DNA of 11,810 nucleotides from Candidatus Falkowiibacteriota bacterium (lineage in GTDB: Bacteria > Patescibacteriota > Patescibacteriia > CAIXNZ01 > JADLGS01). A program made the translations under genes and the position numbers. The notes below the pieces were generated by a model. That model worked only from the letters and a program-made list of their open reading frames with translations, did no database searches and was not told the origin of the DNA. Positions 1-5,762 of this stretch are shown piece after piece (position 1 is the stretch's first letter; each line of letters starts with the position of its first letter). Location of the stretch: assembly GCA_020849205.1 (NCBI GenBank), contig JADLGS010000060.1, forward strand, positions 1 to 11,810, written 5' to 3'.

Positions 1-917
1 ACTTGTCCTTCGTCGGGACGTTGAGAGTGGTGAGGGTAGGTGATGGAATCAATAATTTCCTCATCACATTGTAACGCTACCATATCGCCGCTATTATTAA
101 GCTTTGAAGATGAAAGCGTGTGCACAAAGTACGATTGGGACGCAATGTTGCCCGCAAGTGTTGCTATTTTGCCAACGGAATCGTGTAGTTCGACGCGCTC
201 TAAGCTTATCGCGTTGTCACTCTTGTTAAATAATTCAATCCATTCTTTGTCGCCATCAACAGGATCTATCATAATTTCGCTGATTATGAGTTCACGTACC
301 AAAAAGCACGCGTCTTCTAGTTGGTTACCTACATCCTGTTGTGAGGAAGTATCATTATTTTGATTTTGCGAGTCTTGCGTTTGTTCATCGATTGAGTTTT
401 CTGGTGGTGCGCTATTCCAAGCGCCAAGCGAGTCATCTTGAGTTCGCGCAGTCCACGTCGTTAAATCTTGCGAACGTTCGCATGATGCATTGGTAACTGC
501 GCAGTAGGCAACAAGCTCTACAACTTCACCTTGCGCGTCCTTGAGTCCAATTTCCTCGCCATCTTCTTTGAGCGAACTCCATGCGCTATCAAAGATAATT
601 CCCGTAAAATCTTGATGCTGTTCGATGAATTTTTCTGGCACTTGCGTGATAACCGCGAATTGGTGGGGTTGTATGAGTGGTGAAGTTGGAGCTGTGATTG
701 AGTGGTTAGTTGAGTCTTCGTAGAATTTCCACTCAGTCATATCGATTACTTCATCAGTAGTGTTAAATACCTCAATCCATTCATAACCTGACGAAGCGTG
801 CGCCCCTACCTCTGTAATCACGATAGTAGGTTGCGTGGCTTGTACGATGAGGAGTGGTGGAAGTGCGATAGTCACGAGAAGAATTGATGCGATGATTTTG
901 GTAAAAGTTATTTTCAT
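1..917 (-). CDS. Secreted protein with two lamin-tail domains (5' part; runs off the left edge)
   Basis: The reverse-strand frame is open from the ATG at 917 to the window edge (305 codons, no stop), so the gene is partial. Residues 1-27 look like a signal peptide: a Lys-containing start, a hydrophobic core, and likely cleavage after VQA. Two lamin-tail-like (LTD, PF00932-type) beta domains follow. The first, about residues 30-140, has ITEVG, EWIEVFN and an EDGEEIGL/DAQGEVVELVAY edge. The second, about 208-300, has ISEIMIDP, EWIELFN and a SGDMVALQC edge. A Gln/Asn/Ser/Asp-rich linker (about 170-205) separates them. LTDs are often found on exported or surface proteins, sometimes beside nucleases; nothing here shows a catalytic domain, though the missing C-terminus could hold one. 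The leader is about 15 nt with no Shine-Dalgarno sequence. Domain family fairly sure; biological role unknown. Confidence 0.85.
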   Translation of the reverse strand, partial: MKITFTKIIASILLVTIALPPLLIVQATQPTIVITEVGAHASSGYEWIEVFNTTDEVIDMTEWKFYEDSTNHSITAPTSPLIQPHQFAVITQVPEKFIEQHQDFTGIIFDSAWSSLKEDGEEIGLKDAQGEVVELVAYCAVTNASCERSQDLTTWTARTQDDSLGAWNSAPPENSIDEQTQDSQNQNNDTSSQQDVGNQLEDACFLVRELIISEIMIDPVDGDKEWIELFNKSDNAISLERVELHDSVGKIATLAGNIASQSYFVHTLSSSKLNNSGDMVALQCDEEIIDSITYPHHSQRPDEGQ

Positions 918-938
918 ATGCGTTGCTTACACGTTTAG

Positions 939-966
939 GATATAAATTTTTTGCAACGACTTACAA
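939..966 (-). promoter_or_regulatory. Putative promoter of the lamin-tail gene
   Basis: On the reverse strand TTGTAA (961-966) is followed after 16 bp by TATATC (939-944). The predicted start of transcription, near 932, lies about 15 nt before the ATG at 917. This is the same short-leader layout as other promoters in the window, but the boxes are imperfect. Confidence 0.45.
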
Positions 967-1047
967 GAGATTTTTTGTTGTTAGTGTGTTTGAAATAACA
1001 AGATTAACTTTTCCACAAAAATATACTTTTACTGCGAAATTATTCAC

Positions 1048-1075
1048 AAAAAAAGTGTCAAAAAACATCTGACAC
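1048..1075 (-). terminator. Hairpin with T-run on the reverse strand, upstream of the toxin-antitoxin promoter
   Basis: GTGTCA (1055-1060) and TGACAC (1070-1075) form a 6-bp inverted repeat with a 9-nt loop. On the reverse strand seven U residues follow (A-run 1048-1054), which is the form of a Rho-independent terminator. No reverse-strand gene lies just upstream, so it may only block antisense read-through. Its arms also carry the TGTCA/TGACA half-sites seen in the neighbouring operator-like palindrome, so it may be a binding site instead. Confidence 0.35.
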
Positions 1076-1106
1076 GGTTATGCACATTACCTCGTAGTTT
1101 CTATGA

Positions 1107-1129
1107 ATGTATTGACAATGTCACTACAT
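1107..1129. promoter_or_regulatory. Candidate operator palindrome over the toxin-antitoxin promoter
   Basis: Arms ATGTATTGACA (1107-1117) and TGTCACTACAT (1119-1129) flank one central base and pair at 10 of 11 positions. The element covers the -35 box and most of the spacer of the toxin-antitoxin promoter. RelB/DinJ-type ribbon-helix-helix antitoxins typically bind such palindromes to repress their own operon. Assignment as the autoregulatory site is inference from position and symmetry. Confidence 0.6.
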
Positions 1130-1139
1130 ATGTTATACT
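1112..1139 (+). promoter_or_regulatory. Strong promoter of the toxin-antitoxin operon
   Basis: Consensus TTGACA (1112-1117), a 16-bp spacer, and TATACT (1134-1139) preceded by TG plus one base (extended -10). Transcription should begin near 1146, about 15 nt before the antitoxin ATG. No Shine-Dalgarno sequence fits in this short leader. Confidence 0.8.
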
Positions 1140-1160
1140 CTTTATATAATAATAAATCCT

Positions 1161-1433
1161 ATGACAACGATCCAAATTCGAATCCATGAAAACGACAAAA
1201 AGCAGGTAAAAAAAATCCTTGACGCAATTGGCTTAGACATGAGCTCTGCGATTAAGTTGTATTTCAAGCAAATTCAAAAATACAAAGGCATCCCGTACTT
1301 ACTTACAGAAAATAATCTGACGCTAGAACAAGAACAGGAAATTTTATCTTCATGGCGCGAGGCTAAGCATTCAAAGAATCTTTCAAGCGCGATGAATGCA
1401 AATCAGCTTAAAAAGTATTTGAAGGGATTATGA
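1161..1433 (+). CDS. RelB/DinJ-family antitoxin
   Basis: This 90-residue protein has the order expected of RelB/DinJ antitoxins. An N-terminal beta strand (TTIQIRIHEN, residues 2-11) would form the ribbon of a ribbon-helix-helix dimer. A helix with the KKILDAIGLDMSSAIKLYFKQI signature follows (about 17-38), and the GIPYLL segment at about 43-48 ends the DNA-binding half. The charged, helical C-terminus (about 50-90) would wrap the toxin. The family neutralises RelE/YafQ-type mRNA endonucleases and, with the toxin, represses its own promoter. Its TGA stop overlaps the toxin start as ATGA, which implies translational coupling. The promoter and a palindromic operator candidate sit immediately upstream. 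Family call is firm; exact toxin specificity is not known. Confidence 0.9.
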   Translation: MTTIQIRIHENDKKQVKKILDAIGLDMSSAIKLYFKQIQKYKGIPYLLTENNLTLEQEQEILSSWREAKHSKNLSSAMNANQLKKYLKGL

Positions 1434-1693
1434 TGTTTAAGACCCACAAAAACTTTGATAAACAATTTACAAAACTACCGCCAAAGATCAAAAGAATAGC
1501 GCAGGCAAAAATTGAGCTTTTTACCATCAACCCCAAAGATCCAATGCTTCGTGATCATCCACTTTCAGGTAATTTGACCGGATTAAGGGCATTTTCTGTG
1601 ACAGGTGATGTTCGTGTAGTGTATGAATTATATAAAAATGAGCTTGTAGTATTATTTATTGCCATTGGCACACATAATCAATTGTACAAATAA
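1430..1693 (+). CDS. YafQ/RelE-type mRNA interferase toxin
   Basis: An 87-residue toxin of the RelE/ParE fold, closest by motif to YafQ. The fold runs as strand, two helices (about 8-33) and a four-stranded sheet. YafQ-like residues are Asp42-His43 in DHPLSGN, Arg53, Asp60 in TGDVRVVYE, and His82 in the closing GTHNQLY motif. The His that YafQ carries in the strand before this Asp appears to be replaced here (Ser56 region), so catalysis may differ. Family members cut mRNA at the ribosome when the antitoxin is degraded. Two consecutive ATG codons (1430 and 1433) are available; the first overlaps the antitoxin stop by 4 nt, and the partial ribosome site GAAGGG at 1421-1426 sits just before it. 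Operon structure strongly supports a type II toxin-antitoxin pair; activity is untested. Confidence 0.9.
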   Translation: MMFKTHKNFDKQFTKLPPKIKRIAQAKIELFTINPKDPMLRDHPLSGNLTGLRAFSVTGDVRVVYELYKNELVVLFIAIGTHNQLYK

Positions 1694-1706
1694 TTGTCTT
1701 TTTCCC

Positions 1707-1735
1707 TTGCTTGGATGGGGGATATGTGTTTTAAT
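1707..1735 (+). promoter_or_regulatory. Putative promoter of the zinc-finger-less DksA-like gene
   Basis: TTGCTT (1707-1712), 17-bp spacer, TTTAAT (1730-1735) with a TG plus one base extension. Predicted transcription start is near 1742, about 20 nt before the ATG at 1763. This supports the ATG at 1763 over the upstream in-frame TTG at 1694. Confidence 0.5.
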
Positions 1736-1762
1736 AGTTGTATTAGAAATTTATTTACTACC

Positions 1763-2011
1763 ATGTCAAAATCACGCGAAGAGCTCTTGGCTCGTAAACA
1801 CGAAATCCTTGCTTTCCTTGCAAAGCATTACCAAAAAGATCCTTCAAAGCTCGAAAATTTTACTACAAAATATCCAGATTTTAGCGAAAGCGATATCGCA
1901 ACAGACCCATCTTCTGAAGCAAATGAGGTTGCTGAATACGAAACTTCACTTGAAATTGAACATGCTTTGGAACAAGAATTAGCTGAAATCGAGGCTGCGC
2001 TTGAGGCGTAA
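1763..2011 (+). CDS. TraR/DksA-like protein without the zinc finger
   Basis: An 82-residue, highly acidic, helical protein. Its N-terminus (MSKSREELLARKHEIL) and its C-terminal helix (EVAEYETSLEIEHALEQELA, then IEAALEA) match the coiled-coil part of small TraR/DksA proteins, in which this helix runs straight into a GxYGxC zinc finger. Here translation stops with TAA exactly where the finger should begin, and no finger is recoverable before the next gene. Either it is a genuine finger-less paralogue or a truncated one. The finger normally stabilises the coiled coil that enters the RNA polymerase secondary channel, so a finger-less form might compete with or modulate the full-length neighbour 50 bp downstream. 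I place the start at ATG 1763 because the predicted promoter lies between 1694 and 1763. Confidence 0.7.
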   Translation: MSKSREELLARKHEILAFLAKHYQKDPSKLENFTTKYPDFSESDIATDPSSEANEVAEYETSLEIEHALEQELAEIEAALEA

Positions 2012-2014
2012 GCA

Positions 2015-2043
2015 TTGACGTAGGGGGTAGTTACTGCTACCGT
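2015..2043 (+). promoter_or_regulatory. Putative promoter of the TraR/DksA zinc-finger gene
   Basis: TTGACG (2015-2020), 17-bp spacer, and a weak -10 TACCGT (2038-2043) with a TG plus one base extension. The predicted start near 2050 leaves about 12 nt before the ATG. The -35 begins only 4 nt after the stop of the upstream paralogue. Confidence 0.45.
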
Positions 2044-2061
2044 ACTAGTATATATAACACT

Positions 2062-2430
2062 ATGGCACGATCACGTGAAAAAGAACTTTTGGAGCTCCAA
2101 GAAGAGCTTGTAAAAGAAAAAGAGAAACTTCAAAAGTCCCTCGAGCATGCAGCGCAGGGTCGTGTTGAAATGCAAGAATACAACGAAAACAACGACGTGA
2201 TGTCAAAAAATGACGAAAGCGCCGGTGAATTATCAGAAATCATTGCTGACAAAGAGATCTTAGCGACACTTGAAAAACAAATGAAAGACATTGATCAAGC
2301 TCTCGCGCTCATGAAAAAAGGTGGGTATGGAGTCTGTAAGTACTGCGGTAAAGACATTCCTCTTGCGCGTCTTAAAGTGCGCCCTGTGTCTACCTCATGC
2401 GTTGATTGTAAGTCACAGTTCACAAACTAG
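2062..2430 (+). CDS. TraR/DksA-family zinc-finger protein
   Basis: A 122-residue protein with a long N-terminal charged helical region (about 3-90, likely coiled coil) and an intact C4 zinc finger near the C-terminus: GGYGVCKYCGKDIP, then 17 residues after the second Cys, SCVDC. This arrangement is that of the TraR/DksA family, which bind RNA polymerase through the secondary channel and tune promoter response, often with ppGpp. At 122 residues it is somewhat shorter than E. coli DksA (151) and longer than TraR (73), as in many small-genome bacteria. Next to it lies a shorter, finger-less relative, which suggests tandem duplication. Downstream, an inverted repeat at 2447-2474 could end its transcript. 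Family call firm; target promoters unknown. Confidence 0.88.
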   Translation: MARSREKELLELQEELVKEKEKLQKSLEHAAQGRVEMQEYNENNDVMSKNDESAGELSEIIADKEILATLEKQMKDIDQALALMKKGGYGVCKYCGKDIPLARLKVRPVSTSCVDCKSQFTN

Positions 2431-2443
2431 ATAAGAGATGTGC

Positions 2444-2449
2444 TATAAT
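2444..2449 (+). promoter_or_regulatory. Extended -10 box of the lspA promoter
   Basis: TATAAT (2444-2449) is preceded by TG plus one base (2441-2443). No convincing -35 is visible, but an extended -10 box can work without one. Transcription would start near 2456, giving a leader of about 24 nt that lies within the adjacent inverted repeat. Confidence 0.55.
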
Positions 2450-2474
2450 AAGACTATCAAACGATAGTCTTATT
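2447..2474. repeat. Perfect 12-bp inverted repeat overlapping the lspA -10 box
   Basis: AATAAGACTATC (2447-2458) and GATAGTCTTATT (2463-2474) are perfectly complementary around the loop AAAC. It may be the A/T-rich terminator hairpin of the upstream zinc-finger gene (followed by TGTTTA), an operator, or a leader hairpin of lspA. Its left arm overlaps the last three bases of the lspA -10 box, so it cannot be neutral for initiation if a protein binds it. Confidence 0.7.
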
Positions 2475-2479
2475 TGTTT

Positions 2480-2953
2480 ATGAAAGAACCAATCCACAAA
2501 AACTTTTTTATGGTACTCCTGAGCGGTTTTGTGTTTTTTGTTGTTGAATTTTTTATCAAAAACGCCATGGTTGCCGCCGCCGCAAAAGACACTGGGGCGT
2601 TTGCGCAGCTTCGTTTTGTACCCAACGAAGCAATGGCATTTTCAATTCCTGTGCATAACCTTATTATAGTTGCATTGGCACTTATTATGATCTTGTGGCT
2701 CTTGCAGTATTTCGCCGTGTGTTGTAGAGATGGTTTGTATGGACATGTGTGGGCGCTTAATGGAATAATCTGGGGCGCGTTTAGTAATGTGTATGATCGA
2801 ATTTCACGCGGATTTGTTGTCGATTATGTAGATGTGGGTCTATGGCCGGTCTTTAATCTCGCGGATGTTGCGATTGTCGTGGGTGTCATTGCGTTGTTAG
2901 TGGTAATCTCAAAACAAGAATCAAAAAATCAACTCCAAACGCTTTCAGCGTAG
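2480..2953 (+). CDS. lspA: Lipoprotein signal peptidase (signal peptidase II)
   Basis: A 157-residue protein with four hydrophobic segments (about 8-28, 59-80, 88-104 and 126-146), the LspA topology and a usual length for the family. LspA motifs are present: FVPNEAMAF (the family N-x-G-A-A-F box), [16 protein letters not shown] with the first catalytic Asp in YDR, and [12 protein letters not shown] with the second catalytic Asp in NLAD. The family is an inner-membrane aspartic protease that removes signal peptides from diacylglycerol-modified prolipoproteins. I chose ATG 2480 because the extended -10 box and hairpin lie just before it; an in-frame TTG at 2474 would add two residues. A strong terminator follows. 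The first-segment motif has Glu where many LspA proteins have Asp. Confidence 0.92.
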   Translation: MKEPIHKNFFMVLLSGFVFFVVEFFIKNAMVAAAAKDTGAFAQLRFVPNEAMAFSIPVHNLIIVALALIMILWLLQYFAVCCRDGLYGHVWALNGIIWGAFSNVYDRISRGFVVDYVDVGLWPVFNLADVAIVVGVIALLVVISKQESKNQLQTLSA

Positions 2954-2992
2954 CGATTGTGGAAAAAGATTGTCAAAAAATTTTAACAAAAT

Positions 2993-3031
2993 AAATCACT
3001 CAATTCTCTTGTGGAGTTGGGTGATTTTTTG
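2993..3031 (+). terminator. Rho-independent terminator after lspA
   Basis: A stem of about 14 bp (2993-3006 with 3014-3027, containing two G-U pairs) closes a 7-nt loop, and T residues continue through 3030. It ends the lspA transcript 40 nt after its stop codon. Confidence 0.85.
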
Positions 3032-3062
3032 TTTACTTACTGTAATACATTCATTGCAGAGT

Positions 3063-3090
3063 ATTAAGTAGTAAGCAATAAGAAGTAAGT
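3063..3090 (+). repeat. Left flank of the four-helix-bundle gene: AAGTAGTAAG-type low-complexity repeat
   Basis: The 28 bases just before the ATG consist of repeated short words of the kind AAGTAGTAAG, AATAAG, AAGTAAGT. The matching repeat on the other side of the gene is its reverse-complement type, so the gene sits between opposed repeats. No ribosome binding site other than this sequence is present. Confidence 0.65.
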
Positions 3091-3456
3091 ATGGGAACAA
3101 AAACATACAAAGATGTAATAGCATGGCAAAAATCATTTGTACTCGCGACAAGCATCTATGCCATCACGCAGAACTTTCCAAAGCATGAATTATATGGAAT
3201 TACGTCACAGATACGAAGATCTGTAGTTTCGATTGGTTCTAATATTGTGGAAGGGTATGCGCGTAAGGGTTTAAAAGAATCATTGGCATTTTATCGAATT
3301 GCTTACGCCTCGCTTGAAGAATCAAAGTTTCAGTTGCAATTAGCATATGAACTAAATTATCTAAATTATAATGACTACAAAAGAATACGTAGCGAATCAG
3401 ATGAATGTGGAAGGGTGCTTAATGGTTGGATCGCGGGTCATAGCAAAATTCACTAA
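3091..3456 (+). CDS. Four-helix-bundle protein (S23 / 23S rRNA intervening-sequence protein family)
   Basis: A 121-residue all-helical protein matching the PF05635/TIGR02436 family. The signatures run in order: YKDVIAWQKSFVLATSIYAIT, the FPKHELYGITSQIRRSVVSI box, the SNIVEGYARKG turn, FYRIAYASLEESKFQLQLAYEL, and a last helix ending RVLNGWI. Members were first found as proteins encoded inside 23S rRNA intervening sequences. Most, like this one, are free-standing with unknown function, and a relative (Avd) partners retroelement reverse transcriptases. No rRNA or reverse transcriptase is in the window. The gene is enclosed by opposed low-complexity repeats, the stop TAA being the first part of the right repeat. 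That makes it look like an inserted cassette between lspA and comM. Family call firm; role unknown. Confidence 0.92.
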   Translation: MGTKTYKDVIAWQKSFVLATSIYAITQNFPKHELYGITSQIRRSVVSIGSNIVEGYARKGLKESLAFYRIAYASLEESKFQLQLAYELNYLNYNDYKRIRSESDECGRVLNGWIAGHSKIH

Positions 3457-3507
3457 CTACTTTCTACTAACTACTTACTACTTACTTCTAACTACTAATC
3501 ACTAACT
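3451..3507 (+). repeat. Right flank of the four-helix-bundle gene: ACTACTTACT-type repeat
   Basis: About 57 bases consist almost only of words such as ACTAACTAC, TTACTACTTACTTC and ACTAATC, beginning at the stop codon of the four-helix-bundle gene and ending at the comM ATG. CACTAACT occurs at both ends (3451-3458 and 3500-3507). Its reverse complement is the AGTAAGTAGTAAG-like sequence seen left of the gene. Confidence 0.75.
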
Positions 3508-5106
3508 ATGTCAAACAAAAAAGCTTACCAAGAATTTAGTATTATCGATGAGTTCGCGAGTGATGAAGAGTCGGCGGTGGTTTCAAAAAAGATTACAAAA
3601 ATCAAAACTATAGAGCTCGTGGGACTTGATGGCGTTGCTGTTGACGTTGAGGTGCATATGACACGAGGTCGTTGCCGATTTTCAATCATTGGACTTCCTG
3701 ACACTGCGCTTCAAGACGCCATGTATCGAGTGAGTACGGCGCTCAAAACTACGAGTTATGGCTTTGATTTTAACAAAAATATTACCGTAAATCTCGCGCC
3801 AGCTGATCTTGCAAAAGATGGTCCTAGTTATGACATGCCAATCGCTATCGGCGTACTCTTGGCGCAGCAGAAACGCGAACTGCTCCTGGATGACACCGCT
3901 TTTGTTGGTGAATTGTCCCTTGATGGTAACTTCCGACCTGTTCGCGGAATACTTGCGCTTGTAGATTGCGCTCGCGCGCTTGGCTTTAGGCGAATTTTTA
4001 TTCCTGCGACGCAAACTGTTGATGTACGCATCATCGATGGTATTGAAATATATGGTGTACAAACAATTTCTCAGCTCTACCAATTTCTCATAGGTGAGTG
4101 TGAGTTAACTCCACTCATACCGCAACCCATTATCGTAAGCGCGACATCAGATGATGCGTATGATCTTGCGTATATCAAGGGTCAGGAACAGGCCCAGCGC
4201 GCGCTCGAAGGTGCGATTGCTGGTGGTCACAACATTTTATTTGCGGGGCCGCCGGGATCGGGTAAGACGTTACTAGCAAAGACTGCCATGAGCCTCATGC
4301 CAACGATCCAACACGCGCATGCGCTTGAGATCGCAAAGATTCACTCACTCGTTTCAACCTATGAATCAAGCGCGTCGCGCGTGTTCACGCGACCATTTCG
4401 AAGTCCTCATCACAGTTCTTCGCAAGCTTCGCTTATTGGTGGTGGTCGCGTGCCGCGGCCCGGCGAAGTTTCGCTTGCTCATCGTGGGATTTTGTTTTTG
4501 GATGAACTTCCTGAGTTTTCTCGCGCGCTTCTTGAGGCGCTACGCCAACCACTTGAAGACGGAGTTGTTACTATCGCGCGTGTCGCCTCAACCATCAAAT
4601 TTCCATGTCGCGCGCTTGTTATTGGGGCATACAATCCGTGTCCATGCGGGTATTATGGCGATGGAGTAAAGTCGTGTTCGTGCACTGACTATGTACGCGC
4701 TCGCTACATGAGTAAATTGTCAGGACCGCTACTTGATCGTTTTGATATTCATTTACGCGTTCCACGGATGTCGTACGACGAAATGCGTGATGCGCAGGGA
4801 AGGGGCGAGAGCTCAGCTGTTGTGCGAGCGCGCATCGAAGTAGCGCGTGATATTGCGCGTCAACGATTGAGCAAATATGGCATCACAACAAACGCCGAGA
4901 TGGATGCTCGTTGCATCAAAGAGTTTTGCGCGCTTGACGAGCAAACACAATCCCTCATGTCGCAAGCAGCGTCGCGCTATGTACTATCAGGACGCGCAAT
5001 TTCACGTATACAAAAAATCGCTCGCACTATTGCCGACTTGGCTGGTAGTGAAGCGATTCTTGCTGATCATGTTTTAGAGGCGTTACGCTACAAGGTTTCA
5101 AGCTAG
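3508..5106 (+). CDS. comM: YifB/ComM-family Mg-chelatase-like AAA+ ATPase
   Basis: A 532-residue protein with three parts. About 35-200 is the Lon-protease-like ChlI fold (VDVEVHMTRGRCRFSIIGLPD, NLAPADLAKDGPSYDMPIAI). About 215-420 is the AAA+ core with Walker A GPPGSGKT (247-254), FRSPHHSSS, Walker B ILFLDELPEF (Asp332-Glu333), the Cys motif NPCPCG (376-381) followed by CSC, and LLDRFDIHLRVP. The end is the C-terminal Mg-chelatase helical domain with LSGRAISRI. ComM/YifB is a hexameric branch-migration helicase that promotes integration of taken-up single-stranded DNA in natural transformation. It is longer than the usual 500-510 residues because of about 30 extra N-terminal residues that begin immediately after the flanking repeat; no later ATG precedes the conserved domain. 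Its TAG stop shares CTAG with the stop of the converging gene. Confidence 0.9.
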   Translation: MSNKKAYQEFSIIDEFASDEESAVVSKKITKIKTIELVGLDGVAVDVEVHMTRGRCRFSIIGLPDTALQDAMYRVSTALKTTSYGFDFNKNITVNLAPADLAKDGPSYDMPIAIGVLLAQQKRELLLDDTAFVGELSLDGNFRPVRGILALVDCARALGFRRIFIPATQTVDVRIIDGIEIYGVQTISQLYQFLIGECELTPLIPQPIIVSATSDDAYDLAYIKGQEQAQRALEGAIAGGHNILFAGPPGSGKTLLAKTAMSLMPTIQHAHALEIAKIHSLVSTYESSASRVFTRPFRSPHHSSSQASLIGGGRVPRPGEVSLAHRGILFLDELPEFSRALLEALRQPLEDGVVTIARVASTIKFPCRALVIGAYNPCPCGYYGDGVKSCSCTDYVRARYMSKLSGPLLDRFDIHLRVPRMSYDEMRDAQGRGESSAVVRARIEVARDIARQRLSKYGITTNAEMDARCIKEFCALDEQTQSLMSQAASRYVLSGRAISRIQKIARTIADLAGSEAILADHVLEALRYKVSS

Positions 5107-5762
5107 TACTTGAATTTTTGATAATCAATCCATCCAGATCCATCAAAAGCGTAGGTAGATTCTTTGTCGCTAGCGCCAATCGTTGTGGTGATAGAAAAAT
5201 CTCGATTATTGATGTAGTTAATGGTCGCGATTTTTTGAGCATCAAAGAGTTTTGTTGTCGTCGTTTTAAATTCGGTGATTTTTGCCCCTGCGTTTTCAAA
5301 TTCATAGACGATATTCCAAGGACCGTCTTGCGTGATTTCGCCTTGTGGTTTTAGGTTTACGGTAAGAGTTGGCGAAAGAGCTACACTCGCAAGAACAACG
5401 CACTGATTAAGATCATCTTTATCTTCAAAGCATTTTTGATCAACGATTACATCATGTAGGCTCACGTAGTCTGGTACTGGAATTTCGATAACTTTATCAA
5501 CTTGAGTTGTGATGTCTGGTTGAGGTGAGGTGAGTGTGTACACCACTTGTTCAAGTGCCGTGAGTTTTTGTGCCAAAAGTTTGTTTTCGCTGCGGAGAAG
5601 TTCAATTTCTTGTGTAGTAGTTATCATGGGCATGCGACTAATCGCGCCAAGTTTTGCGTGAAGCGTTGAGCCATACACCCATCCATACAAAAAGATCGCG
5701 CATGCAATAATGAGCGTAAAAATAATGAGCACAAGTTGTAGTGTTGAACCCTTTTGATTCAT
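5103..5762 (-). CDS. Single-span membrane protein with coiled coil, unknown function
   Basis: A 219-residue protein I do not recognise. Residues about 8-30 form one strong transmembrane helix (LQLVLIIFTLIIACAIFLYGW), followed by a heptad-like segment about 50-78 (IELLRSENKLLAQKLTALEQVV). The outside domain (about 100-219) is rich in predicted strands and has two Cys (KCF, NQC) that could pair outside the cell. The short N-terminus with Lys suggests the C-terminal part is extracytoplasmic. It is the second gene of a two-gene operon: its ATG overlaps the TGA of the upstream aspartoacylase-like gene as ATGA. Its stop is interleaved with the comM stop from the other strand. Envelope role is inference only. 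Confidence 0.75.
   Translation of the reverse strand: MNQKGSTLQLVLIIFTLIIACAIFLYGWVYGSTLHAKLGAISRMPMITTTQEIELLRSENKLLAQKLTALEQVVYTLTSPQPDITTQVDKVIEIPVPDYVSLHDVIVDQKCFEDKDDLNQCVVLASVALSPTLTVNLKPQGEITQDGPWNIVYEFENAGAKITEFKTTTTKLFDAQKIATINYINNRDFSITTTIGASDKESTYAFDGSGWIDYQKFKY

Noticed and set aside
40..363. Forward 107-codon frame at the left edge
   Set aside because: It is antisense to the lamin-tail gene, whose reverse frame is open over the whole 917 bases and has clear domains.
1694..1762. TTG start at 1694 adding 23 residues to the finger-less DksA-like protein
   Set aside because: A promoter-like pair lies between 1707 and 1735, and the extra residues (SFSLAWMGDMCFNS) do not fit the family start.
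1659..1982. Forward 107-codon frame overlapping the DksA-like gene
   Set aside because: It is a shadow in another frame, starts within the toxin gene, and has no family signal.
3091..3456. Diversity-generating retroelement accessory protein (Avd)
   Set aside because: No reverse transcriptase, template repeat or variable repeat is present; the S23-like family alone does not show such a system.
3451..3507. CRISPR-like repeat array
   Set aside because: The words are short, irregular and have no spacers of constant length.
3682..5077. Several open frames within comM on both strands
   Set aside because: They are shadows of a gene with all motifs intact.
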